NCBI GenBank assembly: GCA_009602725.1
Contig: WELB01000056.1
Location: forward strand, 313,872 to 334,385
Source: Spirogloea muscicola
Lineage: Eukaryota; Streptophyta; Zygnematophyceae; Spirogloeales; Spirogloeaceae
Length of the DNA: 20,514 nucleotides
Direction of reading: 5' to 3'
Positions within the stretch are counted from its first letter, which is position 1. Each line of letters starts with the position of its first letter. Below are positions 9,554-19,459 of this stretch, in pieces. A program made the translations under genes and the position numbers. The notes beneath the pieces were generated by a model, which ran no database searches, had not been told where the DNA came from, and saw only the letters and a list, made by a program, of their open reading frames with translations.

Positions 9554-12500
9554 TCAGGCATCCGGGAACTTGGTCATGTATGACAGCGCCGTCTGCAGAC
9601 GAAGAACCTAGTGTCCATTAGCACTGTGCTCTTGCTTGCTCCAGCACCCTAGCAATCAGCAATGCAGGCTGTCTTGTGATCCTCTTAACAGTATGTGGGC
9701 TGACAACTGCAGCCCCCACGGTGGGCACCAATGTGGGCAACTTCCAGCAGCTCATGTGCAGCTCAAAGATGCTCAGGAACTAAGTTGCATGATCTTTGCA
9801 AGCAAAGATTACCTGGAATGTTGCTGTTATCATCTTGCCTGCAAACCACCGGCCTTGCAAGGCTCTTTGGGCAGCAATTGATGCAGTGGCTGAATCAAAT
9901 CTCAAATACACATGACCAGCACTATTCCTGCATCACCAACAGAAGGAATGCAGATCCTTGCGTCATCAGAGGTGCGGATATCTAATACCTCCAGATGCTC
10001 CATGTATGCCAGGAGCACCCATTGTCTACCGCAACTATGGCCAGCAGCCACAGCTACTAGTGGCCATCTTGAGAAGCACAGCAACATCCTGCTGACCACA
10101 GAATGTTGCTGCTGAGCCACCCCAGTAGCCACTGCCCGCGGCAGTGCTTGTTGACACTGCTTGATCTGCTGTCTCGGAACCTGAAAATCACTCCGACCTG
10201 TGACAGGACCTGCACACAGGCCAGGCTAATCTAGGGCTTGTCTAAAAGACGAACAGAATGGCCAGGCGTGGCGCTGAGCTTCACACGCGATTGAGCACAC
10301 TGGTCTGTCATCGGTCCTGTGCACAGTGCAGAAGGGAGATTGGAGTGAAAAGGACAGTGACTTCAAAACCCCTTTCCACAGGCCCTGGTGACCTCTAAAT
10401 TGACCCCTGACCTTGACACATCAAGCGTGCTGTCACTAGCTGCCACTCAGTACACCCAGCTTGATCCTGTGTGCTTGAGATAAGAGGAGATGACTCCAAA
10501 CACTTTGTGTGAACGTGCTGCCACGGTGGGTCAACATCAAACAAAAACCAGAATCAGTTAGACACAAGGGCAGGTTGCAGAGAGGCGTATCCTGCTGCCG
10601 GTAGTAGGCCACTCGAATAAACCTTCACCTATGCATCCTGAGTCCCTGTAATAATCCAATCATTTACTCGTGATCAGCTTATCACAGCTGGTAGCCCTGC
10701 TCTCTGCAGCCCACTGCGTTGGGCCTCCCCTACGCAATCCACATTGTGAGCCCTTGCAGGCCACAACTGTTTCTGTCAGGGTGAGACACATGCAAATCCT
10801 TTTGTGGCACGGTCTCGTTGAGCAAGGAGCACGGAGTACCCACTTGTCCACAAAGATGTGCTTGATGGCACCATACTTGGAGACCTCGTCCAACACGTCA
10901 TCCTTAATATCCATTTCAAAGTCTGGCTCCGTCTGCGCAAAAGAGACATGGTTGTAAAGGTTTCAGGCACATCTCCACATTCAAAGTTGTTCCGTAGACT
11001 CCTGGAAACTGCTAACTAGCATACATTGCCGCAAGCCTGGTATGCAAGGCCCTCTGCAAACAACAATTGGAGACAATGTAGCGGGCCTTACCTCGGTGCT
11101 CGGGTCAAACATGTTCTTCAGTAGTAGGTACTCGCTTGGTACACCCATCGACTCTCCAGGAGGCATGCCAACCATGCCGGGGGGTACAATACCCACTGGC
11201 GGAGTCCCCATGCCTGACATAGCACCTACACCTGAAAGAGCACCTAGTGCGCCTGCGGCCAGCCCTGGAGCCAATGGTGAAGCACCGACACCAGCAGCTC
11301 CACCTAGGATACCTAGTCCTGGAATTGGAGGGGAGGGCGTTGAAGCAGCCACCGAACTGCAAAGAAGGAACACCATGCAGCCTAGAATCAGGCAGTGTAA
11401 AAGTCTTGATAGAAAGTATTTCAGAAATATTCACCTACATTGACAGCATAGTGTGTAAGCTCTAGCAAATCTTGGAGGGAAAAGAGTAATACCCAGCGGC
11501 ATTGCTACGGTCAAGTTTCTGCATGAGAAGCGCTCGTGATCGAGCATTTAATGACTGCATGGGAACAGGACCGTGTGAGCTACATTAGGTCAGGGCTGAG
11601 TAAACAACATACATGCAAAACTCTTCATAGAGATACTAAATAAGTATCAATGAAAGACAATCATCAAACTCAGAGATGCTGAACATACACAGAGGCCTTC
11701 CGACTACTCCAGAACAATCATCATACATACCAGGCCGCCACCTTCATCATCATCTAGCTCCCCAGCCTGGACTGCTTCCTGGGCATTCCCAACCTGTTCT
11801 GATACTGGTGAGACCTGACACACAGAAGAAAGCGTCCTGAGAATGAGAGGTATGTGAGACTTCACAACTGCCTAGTCATAGTATTGGGAAGTGGGAACAA
11901 AAGCAAGTAGCTACTGCTGCAAGAATGTTTGCCTGCTTGCGTACATGTCTAACCTTACAGTATGACCAGTGTCCTTCTCCATAAGCACCAAATTTTTATC
12001 ACATGACAAGCTGCAGTAGCTACGGGCACCAAACATGTAACTACTTCAACAGAAATACCAAGCCAGATTTGTACCTTAATAGCTCGGCCTGCTAGCTCCA
12101 AGCCGTTGAGATTGGCTTGTGCAGCACGTGCATCTTCCAAGCGGGTATACTGCCACAAAGAGCAGCAGCTCAGCACTGGCACCAGCTAATTGTCCCTTCT
12201 CACTTGCAACCCATTGCCAAAGACCTGCTCTCCAAGTCAGTACTGCTTTGCCAAATATAGCACAAGCAGAAAGTGCACTGGCATGTGGAAGCAACAATAT
12301 TTTTGTGAACAATGAAGATCTGCTTTCACTGCTGACCTGGACAAAGCCAAAGCCTTTGCACTGGTTAGTCTCAGGGTCCATGGGCAGCTGCACCATCTCC
12401 ACTGGCCCAAAAGGCTCGAAGACCTACAATGTTGTTGATACGTCGTTCAGTCACCATGCTCTCATCCATCCATGACTGGGTCTGCTAACATACACACATC

Positions 12501-14597
12501 TCACACTAGCAGTATCTCTAGAAGCCTTTGCCTACTGCAATGCTGAAATGCTTCTGTGTGGATGCAATTCATACTTCGAGATTTGTGATATCAAGATTGC
12601 ATACATGGATGCTCAAGCCAGCTCTGTAAGGATCAATGCTTGAGTCGCAAATGACTCTGGACAGGATGAGCACCTGACGAAGTTGCTCCTCAGTCATATT
12701 GAAGTGAAGGTTTCCGACATACAATCGGCGTGCTCCACCTGTGTATGGGCCAGTGGTATTGAGACCAGGGATGCCGCCTGCAGGCATGGCCATGCCCATG
12801 AGACCTGGCATGCCGAAGGGCATGACAGGCTGTGCCTGTACCAGGTTCTTCTCAGCCTCAGAAGGTTTCACCATGACTGGAGTGCCGAGTAGTAGCTGGC
12901 CAGAGAGTGCAATAGCCATTGGCACTGACATTGCGTCGTAGAACTCAACATATCTGCAGCATCACGACAACACAAGCTGCTGATTTGATCCCATTTGCAA
13001 CTGTCTTCACAAAAAAGGGTGTGCAACAGATTTGAGCTTAAGTAAGGATGAATGTGTTTGTTGTAACCAGGTAGGAAGCAATTCATGACAATTGACCACG
13101 ATGCATGACACGACAGCCTGCATGAAAGAGCTCCACGATTTTAGCAACAACTCATGCACATCCAGAAAGTATGGACTACGCACCCCACGCCCTTTGAGCG
13201 CCGTGAGTTCCTGTCCATAATGAGACGTACATCCCTAACCTGAACAGCCACAAGTCCAGTCGTACTTGATGTTTAGGAGCAGAATCCAGACAGGCAATGC
13301 AGGCAATAATGATCTGCAGCTTGCTTCCATCCACAACCTATCTAGGCAAATTCATGCTTTTCACAAATAGGTAAAGCAAAAGCCAAGAACACTGAGGCTC
13401 ACCCTAAGCTCGTATGCAAAGTCAGGCCGGCAAGTGAGATATCATGGCGAGGGACATTTTCGAGGCACTAGTGGCCACCGTCACATAAAGCCAAGGTCAA
13501 TCAATATTGCAACAAACATCACTGCCTCAGACCTGACACACAGCAAGTATTTTACCTTCCCAGCCCGTGAGAAGAACTCGTACACGTCCCTCTCATCTGC
13601 TTTCAGATTGATCTGCCGTGCAAAGCAGATACTGCAGTATCAGCTTGCCTTCTCTCTACCTTGGAGCTTGCAACAGTAGTCACAGATACGACTACCACAT
13701 CAATAGCCCACTCTTCTGAAGCTGGGCCAGTGCAGCCAATCTCAGGAGCTCCGACTATGTTGCCCCTAGAAGAGACCATGCAAATTCTACGACAAGCACA
13801 TTGTTCCTGTATGCTAAAGCAACTATCCATCAATATCATGCACACACTCAATACTGCTTTTGTCTGTCAAGTCTCTGACCTGATATGCAAAAACAGTACG
13901 CTGGTCCCTCTCTGGATCTGCCTCAGGCTCTGCATCTGCAGTCTTGTCGCGTTTTTTAGGCCTGCATGATCATTGGCAGTCAGCTGTCAGCCACGTGTTC
14001 AGCCAGGGCAGCTCATTCTGCACAAATCACGCAGCACGCTACAAACAATTCACCCCGTAATGCCATCACTGAAGCAGAACGGTTGAGTCGCTTGAGCAAG
14101 TTGAGCCCCCAGGAAAGGGCGCGCGAGCACCTCTCCTCACTCCCCCGCGGCTTCTCGCGCTCCCCACGGTCGCGGTCGCGGTCCCGCGTGCGCTCGCGCT
14201 CGCGCTCCTTGTCCTTGTCCTTGTCCTTGTCCCGATCCTTGTCCCGCTCGTGGCTGCGGTGCAGATCGTCGTCCTTGCCCTTGTCCCGCCGCCCTTCCCT
14301 CTCCTTGTCCCTGTCCCGGTCCTTGGATTTCTCGCGATCGCCGCCGTCCTTGTCGCGGTGCCGCTCCTTGTCCCGCTCCTTGTCCCTGTCCCTCTCCTTG
14401 TCCTCCCCGCGGCTGCGCTTGCTGCGCTCTCCGCCCTCGTCGCCGTGCCGCTTCGAGCTCCTGCGCTCCTCCATCGCTTCCTCCTTCCCGCCGCCGCCGC
14501 CGCCGCCGGCGGCGGCGCCGCCTGCAGCGGCGCCGTTGGCGGCCTCGGTGCTCTCGACCGCCTTCTCCAGGTACTCGTACTCATCAAAGTCCCCCAT
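9554..14597 (-). CDS. RBM39: RBM39/CAPER-alpha-like splicing factor with three RRMs (13 exons)
   Basis: RBM39 family proteins act in the nucleus in early spliceosome assembly, alongside U2AF65 and SF3B1. Exons (minus): 14597-14131, 13961-13880, 13612-13556, 13239-13184, 12953-12674, 12423-12337, 12149-12075, 11814-11731, 11554-11493, 11356-11092, 10932-10844, 9927-9813, 9592-9554. Introns are all GT-AG (136-916 nt), phases agree, and the product is 585 aa; human RBM39 is 530. Residues 1-155 hold a Gly/Ala tract and a long run of RD, KD and KE pairs. RRM1 (about 177-253) has VFAYQINL and KGVGYVEF. RRM2 (about 297-369) has LYVGNL and KGFGFVQY. Residues 397-495 form a Gly/Pro/Met-rich linker. 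The C-terminal RRM (about 500-573) has EMDIKDDVLDEV, HIFVDKNSAGHVYLRF and GRWFAGKMITA; its RWF loop and acidic helix are typical of a U2AF-homology motif. The end TKFPDA matches the family's short tail. The ATG at 14597 begins MGDFDEYEYLEKA, an acidic start common in plant homologues. The gene looks intact. Confidence 0.94.
9928..10843 (-). other. Large intron 11 of RBM39
   Basis: At 916 nt this is more than twice as long as any other intron in the window. It separates the two halves of the C-terminal UHM-type RRM. Neither strand has a convincing coding region or a repeat shared with the intergenic clusters. A TGATGA-like motif on the minus strand near 9966 resembles a snoRNA C box, but I could not find a paired D box and guide structure, so I do not call an RNA gene. 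Confidence 0.6.
14489..14536 (-). repeat. GCC/GGC triplet tract in RBM39 exon 1
   Basis: A run of CCG/GCC triplets interrupted by CTGCAG encodes the Gly- and Ala-rich stretch near residues 21-36 of the RBM39 homologue (minus strand). It keeps frame, and it is a likely site of length variation between strains. Confidence 0.8.
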
Positions 14598-15129
14598 GCC
14601 CCAAGCGTCCGCCCCGCCTGCTGCGAGGCTGCACAGCTACTGCCGAATGTTTCAGATAAGGTATCGAACGCGCGCCGCCGCCGCCACCGCCGCAGCCACC
14701 GATGCCGCTGCCGCCGGCGATGGCGCCGCCGCCGCCGCCGCAGCGGCGGTACTCGCGGCTTATGCGGCGGCCACCCTCGTTGCGGCAGAGCCGCGCTCCA
14801 GACAAAGCTGGGTTTAGGGCTTTAGGCTGTCTGACGGGCCCCACTTTCCCGCGCCCTCGTCATCTAAGCGGGCCTCTGCGCCGTCCGATTGCACCGATCG
14901 GTGTGGTATTGCTGGATCAATCACTGGCGGCCCTTGCGGCAGGTATCCTAACAGCAGAACCGGCTTCCCCCCTCTAACACCGTCTCTCGGCACTTCGTGA
15001 CATCCTGCGGCTGGCAGCCCGCTCCTGCGGCCCGCCATGAAAGCATGAGGACCCCGCTGATGGTTCGGCCGCCCTTAGTCCATGCCAAGTGGGCCTCCCT
15101 TACAAGCGCCAATTGCCATAGCAAGATGA
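14598..15129 (-). promoter_or_regulatory. RBM39 5' UTR and promoter region
   Basis: This is the region upstream of the minus-strand RBM39 start. It holds a second GCC/CCG triplet tract (about 14666-14756) that is probably 5' UTR, and a partial plant-type telomere-box-like sequence (GGGTTTAGGGCTTTAGG, 14812-14828). If the transcript extends far enough, an upstream ATG at 14863 opens a 13-codon reading frame ending at 14822. No TATA box is evident. From 15130 the DNA becomes repeat-derived. Confidence 0.4.
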
Positions 15130-15571
15130 GAGCTCTTCCTTAAAGGGGCAACTGTTGTGAAGAAAAGGGAGTCTGTATTGAGTGTTGGAGGGCCTGAGTG
15201 GACAAGTACAAAGGCAAGCACATCAACAGATGTACTACGTCATCTGCTGCTGAGCTGACCCACTCCGTCCCCACGAGTCAGCACGTAGAGGTCGCTAACT
15301 GATGCCCGAAATCCGGACGGCAAATGACAAGCCCTTCTGTCACCATCTAAAGCTCGACCAGCTTTCTGGGGCAAAGCATGAACTTGAGCTCGCTGCAAAC
15401 AGTCGTGCTAACTCGTGGTGACTGAGCGGGTCAGCTTAGCAGCAGGTGCTGTGTACATCTGTCGATGTGCTTGCCTATGTACTCGGCCACTCAGGGCCTC
15501 CATTACTCAATTCAAACTCCTTATGAGCCACTTTCTCTTACACCGGGTGCCCCTTCTGGGGAGAGCTTTTT
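15130..15571. mobile_element. Foldback/MITE-like element with long terminal inverted repeats
   Basis: The two ends of this roughly 440-bp segment are reverse complements over at least 91 bases each (15187-15277 and 15412-15501), with few mismatches. Shared blocks include AGGCAAGCACATC, CAGATGTAC, TGCTGCT and GCTGACCC. A more diverged outer extension reaches AAGGGGCA and AGCTCT near 15130 and 15571, with an insertion in the right arm. The unpaired centre is about 134 bases and has no open reading frame of note. The left arm plus centre resembles 17416-17640, so this is a compact member of the same family. I cannot find a confident target-site duplication, so the superfamily is unknown. It encodes no protein and would depend on enzymes supplied elsewhere. 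Confidence 0.8.
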
Positions 15572-15660
15572 TCTTGGTACGTCTTTCTTTCAGCTGACAA
15601 ACGATCTCGCAAAACGACCAGCATGCTCAAGTTTGCCGCCGGCATGCCCATCTCAGCTAA

Positions 15661-15890
15661 AAGCATATCCTCACGTCGTGCATATCCTAGACGATGTTCT
15701 CGAGTAGGGTATAAAAATGAGGACCCATACAGCCAAAGATGTCAGTTGCTGTAGGAGGTGACTGCTGCGGGGACAATTACAGTGCTGCAATCTTCGCTGC
15801 TCTGCACTCTCCACTGCGTGGCCAGCAATGTAGGTCGATGGTGGATTTCTGCACGCGTCTGCTACAACCACATTGACCAAGGCACATGGA
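15661..15890 (+). repeat. Interspersed repeat R1a, second copy
   Basis: This copy matches 1-240 in the same orientation. Shared blocks include AGCATATCCTC, CGTCGTGCATATCC, GTTCTCGAGTAGGGTAT, GAGGACCCA and CACTGCGTGGCCAGCAATGT. It lacks the R1b part found at 241-311. It lies about 90 bases beyond the foldback element. Confidence 0.85.
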
Positions 15891-16347
15891 CCTTGCCAGG
15901 TTGTACACTCACAATGTCTAGAGTGCGACGGTGATGGCGTCCCTGAGCGTCCGTAGTGTTGGGCATGGTGTTATTCACCCTAAATAGCGTGGTATCCGGT
16001 GCATCCAGTCCGACAGGGCATCCCGTAGTAAATTGTGAACGCCCACCTTTTCATGCCCAGGGAGGTATCGAAGCATAGGCATAACGAGGTCTCCGCCCTC
16101 CGCACGAAAGCTGCACTTACACCGACAGACTCCATGGATTCTTCCTACGTTTTGGCATCCTCCTCAGCGTCTTGTGACGCTCATCTTCGACTGGAGCAAC
16201 TAGTCTAGCCTGTGCACCTTGGTCTGGTGCTTGGCAAAGCTCGGAGAAAGGAGTGAGGAGAAGTTGCAGGGAGGAGACAGAGCAGCTGACTCGCGGATGC
16301 TCCTCAGGTGCGCTTGAAAGGAGACGAGGGCTGTGAAGTGAGCTGAT
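15891..16347. other. Intergenic DNA without recognised content
   Basis: These roughly 450 bases lie between repeat R1a and the next module M copy. I see no conserved protein, RNA gene or repeat shared with the rest of the window in most of it. The last 30 bases (GAGGGCTGTGAAGTGAGC) begin to resemble module M. Confidence 0.4.
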
Positions 16348-16452
16348 CCAAAGGGGGCGAGGGCTGTGCAGAGCCACCCCGAAAAGAACGGACAAGGCTC
16401 TGAATGGCTAGCCCGGACCTTGTTTATATCCATGGGCTGGCCTCTCAAAGCC
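16348..16452. repeat. Module M pair in opposite orientations
   Basis: A direct copy (16348-16397: CCAAAGGGGGCGAGGGCTGT, then GAAAAGAACGGACAAGG) faces an inverted copy (16417-16452: GGACCTTGT, GGGCTGGCC, AAAGCC). The pair could fold into an imperfect hairpin of about 105 bases. This looks like the smallest unit of the inverted-repeat family seen across 8.4-19 kb. Confidence 0.65.
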
Positions 16453-16479
16453 ATCGCCTTACGTTGAATCTCTCGCAAG

Positions 16480-16643
<164 letters not shown>

Positions 16644-16754
16644 GTCCGTTTTTCCGCCGGCTAGCTACTCAGACTTGCATCTCCTGGCTAGAGGTTACTG
16701 AGCGTTCCCTGGCTGATGTCTTAGTCCTAGTCCTTCGTACTCCGGCTCCTTCAG

Positions 16755-16857
16755 ACCTTGTCAATCCTTTGGGCTGGCCTTTCCCAGCCACCAGTCAATC
16801 TAGCCGCGCTTCCCTTTTCTTTTTCAGCCCCTATTCTCAATGGGCGAGCACTTTCTT
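16755..16857 (-). repeat. Inverted module M plus 'CTCGCCCATTGAG' repeat
   Basis: Inverted module M (16755-16790: CCTTGTCAATCCTTTGGGC, CCCAGCC) is followed at 16826-16857 by CCCCTATTCTCAATGGGCGA, then GCACTTTC. The second block is the reverse complement of sequences at 19054-19085 and 19463-19493, so the two modules travel together. Confidence 0.7.
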
Positions 16858-17162
16858 CTTTTTCTTGGGCTGATTGTCTCACTGCCATATATCGAAAGAG
16901 CTTTTTGTTTATCTTCCATTGGCCCCTCTTTCCAGCATTTCCTTCTATGCTGCTCACTTTTGGGTACTCAAGTCTGCCTTCGATTGTGCTTTCGCCCTCT
17001 TACCTTCACCCCTCTTAGCTAAGGGCTTCGCTTAGTGTGGCCTCTGCAGTTATTTGCTTTGAACAACGTACTGGCTCGACTTGACCTCCCACTTATCTAA
17101 GTGCAGTGCGCGCATTTCTTCTTTTGGTAGAGCTATTCTCTCGAAATAGGGTTTGAGCTCTT

Positions 17163-17226
17163 CCAAAGGGGGCAAGGGCTGTGGCAGGGGCTTTGCCAGC
17201 TACTATTCTCTCTGGGCGCGCACTTT
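17163..17226 (+). repeat. Module M copy with degenerate CTCGCCCATTGAG-type block
   Basis: CCAAAGGGGGCAAGGGCTGT at 17163-17182 is module M. It is preceded by GAGCTCTTCC, which also marks the left end of the foldback element at 15130. A degenerate inverted block (CTATTCTCTCTGGGCG, then CGCACTTTC) follows at 17202-17229. It lies about 190 bases outside the left inverted arm at 17411 and corresponds to the outer part of the arm pair. Confidence 0.65.
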
Positions 17227-17410
17227 CATCTTGTGACAAGCCAGCGCCGAGAAAGTTAGATAAGGTCAAAAGGTCTGTACAGCTCGCTTTCCCTAACAAT
17301 CTGTACAAATGGCGCACACTTCTTTTTTCTATCTGGCTCGTTTCGATGCCACAGCCGTCTCGGCCCCCACATTGGCTGGCCACGAAAGCCAACCGTGTAT
17401 TGGAAACAGA

Positions 17411-17664
17411 TGTAGGCCAAATGGCCAGGTACAAAGGCAAGCACATCTAAAGATCTACATAACCTACAGCAGATTGACCCGCTCAATAACCACGGGTCAA
17501 AACATAGAGGTCACTACTCGATGCATGAATACTAGATGCCAGAAACGGAGCCCTTCTGCCACCAACTAGAGCTCGCCCAGCTTTCTGGTGCAAGGCACTA
17601 GCCTGAGCACGCTGGAAACAGGCCGAAACTCGTCGTCGCAAGAGCGACAGATATGCAGCTGGCC
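17411..17664 (+). repeat. Left arm of long inverted repeat
   Basis: These roughly 255 bases are the reverse complement of 18608-18866 with scattered differences and one small insertion in the other arm. Shared blocks include GGTACAAAGGCAAGC/GCTTGCCTTTGTACT, CCAGCTTTCTGGTGCAAGGC and GCAAGAGCGACAGATATGCA. It also resembles the left half of the foldback element at 15187-15410. Confidence 0.88.
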
Positions 17665-17827
17665 ACGGCGAGGGGGGCCCCATTTCCAAATTATAACCAT
17701 GAGCTTCGTGGCTTCTCCTAGATAAAGACAAGTGATTATCCTACCGGGAATGCTTTAGGAAAGCGCTCTTTGGCCAACTTCGGACCGTCTGTATGCTGTG
17801 CGCCTGTGCGCCATTCGGCCCTTTCAG

Positions 17828-17865
17828 ACCTTGTCCATCCTTTTGGGCTGGCCACTCACAGCCAC
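17828..17865 (-). repeat. Inverted module M copy between the long arms
   Basis: CCTTGTCCATCCTTTTGGGC followed by TGGCCACTCACAGCC is an inverted module M. It sits in the spacer between the two long inverted arms, close to the 17732-17773 block that recurs inverted at 8289-8328. Confidence 0.7.
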
Positions 17866-18148
17866 TGCTGTTCAATATGGAAGCGCCGTTTCCTTCCGAC
17901 TTGCTGTTCACCCCTTGCCTCCTTTCTGGAAGAGCCACTTCGATTTTGGCGCGGGCGCGCGAGAAACACCACAGCGGCAGCTGGAGGTCGGCCTCGGCGC
18001 TGGGCGTCGCCAGGGCGCCGAGCCGCAATCAAGGGCCCAGATGGCGCCGTACCAGGACCACGACATTGCTGCCACTCGCAAGTCGGCGCCATGTCGCGAT
18101 TGGGAATGATCGCGACCAGACAATCACGTGTTTGGCGTTTCTCAGCTC

Positions 18149-18219
18149 GGGAAAGAGAGAAGGCGCGCAGGGCGCATGAAATGAAATGGAGGCCAGTTCA
18201 AGCCGATACATTGTTCAGG
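18149..18219 (+). repeat. Interspersed repeat R1b
   Basis: This segment matches 241-311 in the same orientation, with shared blocks AGAGAGAAGGCGCGC, GGGCGCATGAA and ATACATTGTTCAGG. Here R1b is separated from R1a, which follows 126 bases later in the opposite orientation. Confidence 0.85.
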
Positions 18220-18344
18220 CAGAGTCTAGGGCAAACTTAACAGGGCTACATAACACGGAGACCTAAAGTAAGGTGCCTAAGCTGACATCAGCACCCACGG
18301 GTGAGCACAAACAAAAACAGGCACACAAAGAAACAAAGCAGCTA

Positions 18345-18548
18345 CTGTGAGAAGTGGCACTCCCTTCGTTGTTGTTGTGGAGGCGTATGAAGGTCCAGCA
18401 TCGACACACATCGCTGGTCACGCAGTGGGCAGTGCAGAACAAAGAAAATTGCAGAACTACTCCGATTACCCCCAATGCGATCAGCTCCTGCCAGCGGCAA
18501 TCGACATCTTCGGCTGTCTGGGTCCTCGTTTCCACACTCTCCTTTAAA
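18345..18548 (-). repeat. Interspersed repeat R1a, inverted copy
   Basis: The reverse complement matches 40-240. Shared blocks, read on the minus strand, include GAGGACCCA, CAGCCGAAGATGTCGATTGC and CACTGCGTGACCAGC. It immediately precedes the right arm at 18608 and is nested between the long inverted arms. Confidence 0.85.
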
Positions 18549-18607
18549 TTTTGCCAATCTAGGCAACGCTCAACGTGCCTAGATGTGTTTCCGGCTGAGA
18601 TGGGCTT

Positions 18608-18866
18608 GCTAGCTGCATATCTGTCGCTCTTGCGACGACGAGTTTCGGCCTGTTTGCAGCGTGCTCAGGCTAGTGCCTTGCACCAGAAAGCTGGGCGAGC
18701 TCTAGTTGGTGGCAGAAGGGCTTCGTTTCTGGCATCTAGTATCCATGCATCGATTAGTGACCTTCATGTCACACCGTTTTGACTCGTGGTTACTGAGAGG
18801 GTCAATCTGCTGTAGTTCATGTAGATCTTTAGATTTGCTTGCCTTTGTACTTGGCCATTTGGCCTA
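18608..18866 (-). repeat. Right arm of long inverted repeat
   Basis: This is the partner of 17411-17664. The outer flanks stay recognisably related for a further 100 bases or so (for example TTGGCCTAC and AATACACG), leading to a module M copy at 18904. The 943-base spacer between the arms holds R1 pieces, module M and the 17732 block, so other repeats have probably inserted into it. Confidence 0.88.
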
Positions 18867-18903
18867 CGTTTGGCCTACGTTGAATACACGAAATTTCCGG
18901 CCA

Positions 18904-18940
18904 ATGGGGGCAAGGGCTGTGAAAAGCCAGCCCGAAAGGA
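18904..18940 (+). repeat. Module M copy, best-preserved
   Basis: It contains GGGGGCAAGGGCTGTG followed by AAAAGCCAGCCCGAAAGGA. It is the version closest to what the other copies have in common. A GAA-repeat (18945-18961) follows. Confidence 0.75.
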
Positions 18941-19050
18941 ATTGACAGAAGAAGAAGAAGAAAGTGCCGAAGGGGCCAAATTAAGGAGGGGCCTAAGAGC
19001 GCTTAGCGTCTCACAGCCGTTCCCTAACATCCATTGCCGTGCATTGGAAC

Positions 19051-19240
19051 AAGAAAGTGCTCGCCCATTGAGGATAGGGGCTGGTAAAGCCAGCCCAAAC
19101 AAGAATGAGCAGAGTACGAGAAAGAAGGGGGCCAGGGGAAGCGCTAAGAAAAACAAGCACACAAAGAAACAAAGCAGCTACGAATCACTCAGTAACCCCT
19201 GCTAAGCAACCGCAGATCAGAGATGCCAGGCTCCTGGAAG
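19051..19240 (+). repeat. Direct repeat D, copy 1
   Basis: This matches 19460-19633 in the same orientation. Shared blocks include AAAGTGCTCGCCCATTGAG, GGGGGCCAGGGGAAGCGCTA, CACTCAGTAACCCCTGCTAA and CCGCAGATCAGAGATGC. Copy 1 carries an extra AAACAAGCACACAAAGAAAC, which is also found at 18310-18330. Inside is a short palindrome, GGGCTGGTAAAGCCAGCCC. Confidence 0.88.
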
Positions 19241-19459
19241 AGCTGCTCCTTTGCAGGTTACCTTGGCCTTGACACAGCCAGCGCTCACATCTTCGAACCA
19301 TATTTCACGGCTGCTTAAATTGGACCCTTGTGAAAGTGCATCTTCATCTTCATAGTATCCGAGCACCCGATTCGGTACTGATTGTGTACGACAATCAGTA
19401 CCGGCGGTGCCACCGCACTCCAGGAGAAGCTTCCTTCGGTAAGCCTGTGCTTGTATAAG
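19241..19459. other. Spacer between direct repeats
   Basis: These 219 bases are mostly unique within the window. They include a small perfect inverted repeat of CGGTACTGATTGT (19374-19386) against ACAATCAGTACCG (19391-19403), with a 4-base loop. It forms a 13-bp stem and could be a structured or terminator-like hairpin. No coding region is recognised. Confidence 0.45.

Noticed and set aside
9951-9985. snoRNA-like C-box motif in RBM39 intron 11
   Set aside because: Only a single imperfect TGATGA was found; no D box, terminal stem or guide region could be supported.
13966-14817. 283-codon plus-strand open frame rich in Ser-Arg and Ser-Leu repeats, resembling an SR protein
   Set aside because: It is the exact antisense of the RD/KD-repeat exon of RBM39. 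The minus-strand reading continues through twelve more in-phase exons with three RRMs, while this frame has no partner domain.
14250-14825. Leu/Val/Pro-rich plus-strand open frame resembling a membrane protein
   Set aside because: It is another antisense frame of the same repetitive exon and the GCC tract; the hydrophobicity is a by-product of the repeat.
18354-18782. 142-codon frame across R1a and the right inverted arm
   Set aside because: The frame crosses two unrelated repeats and the counterpart in the left arm is shifted by an insertion, so it does not look like a maintained gene.
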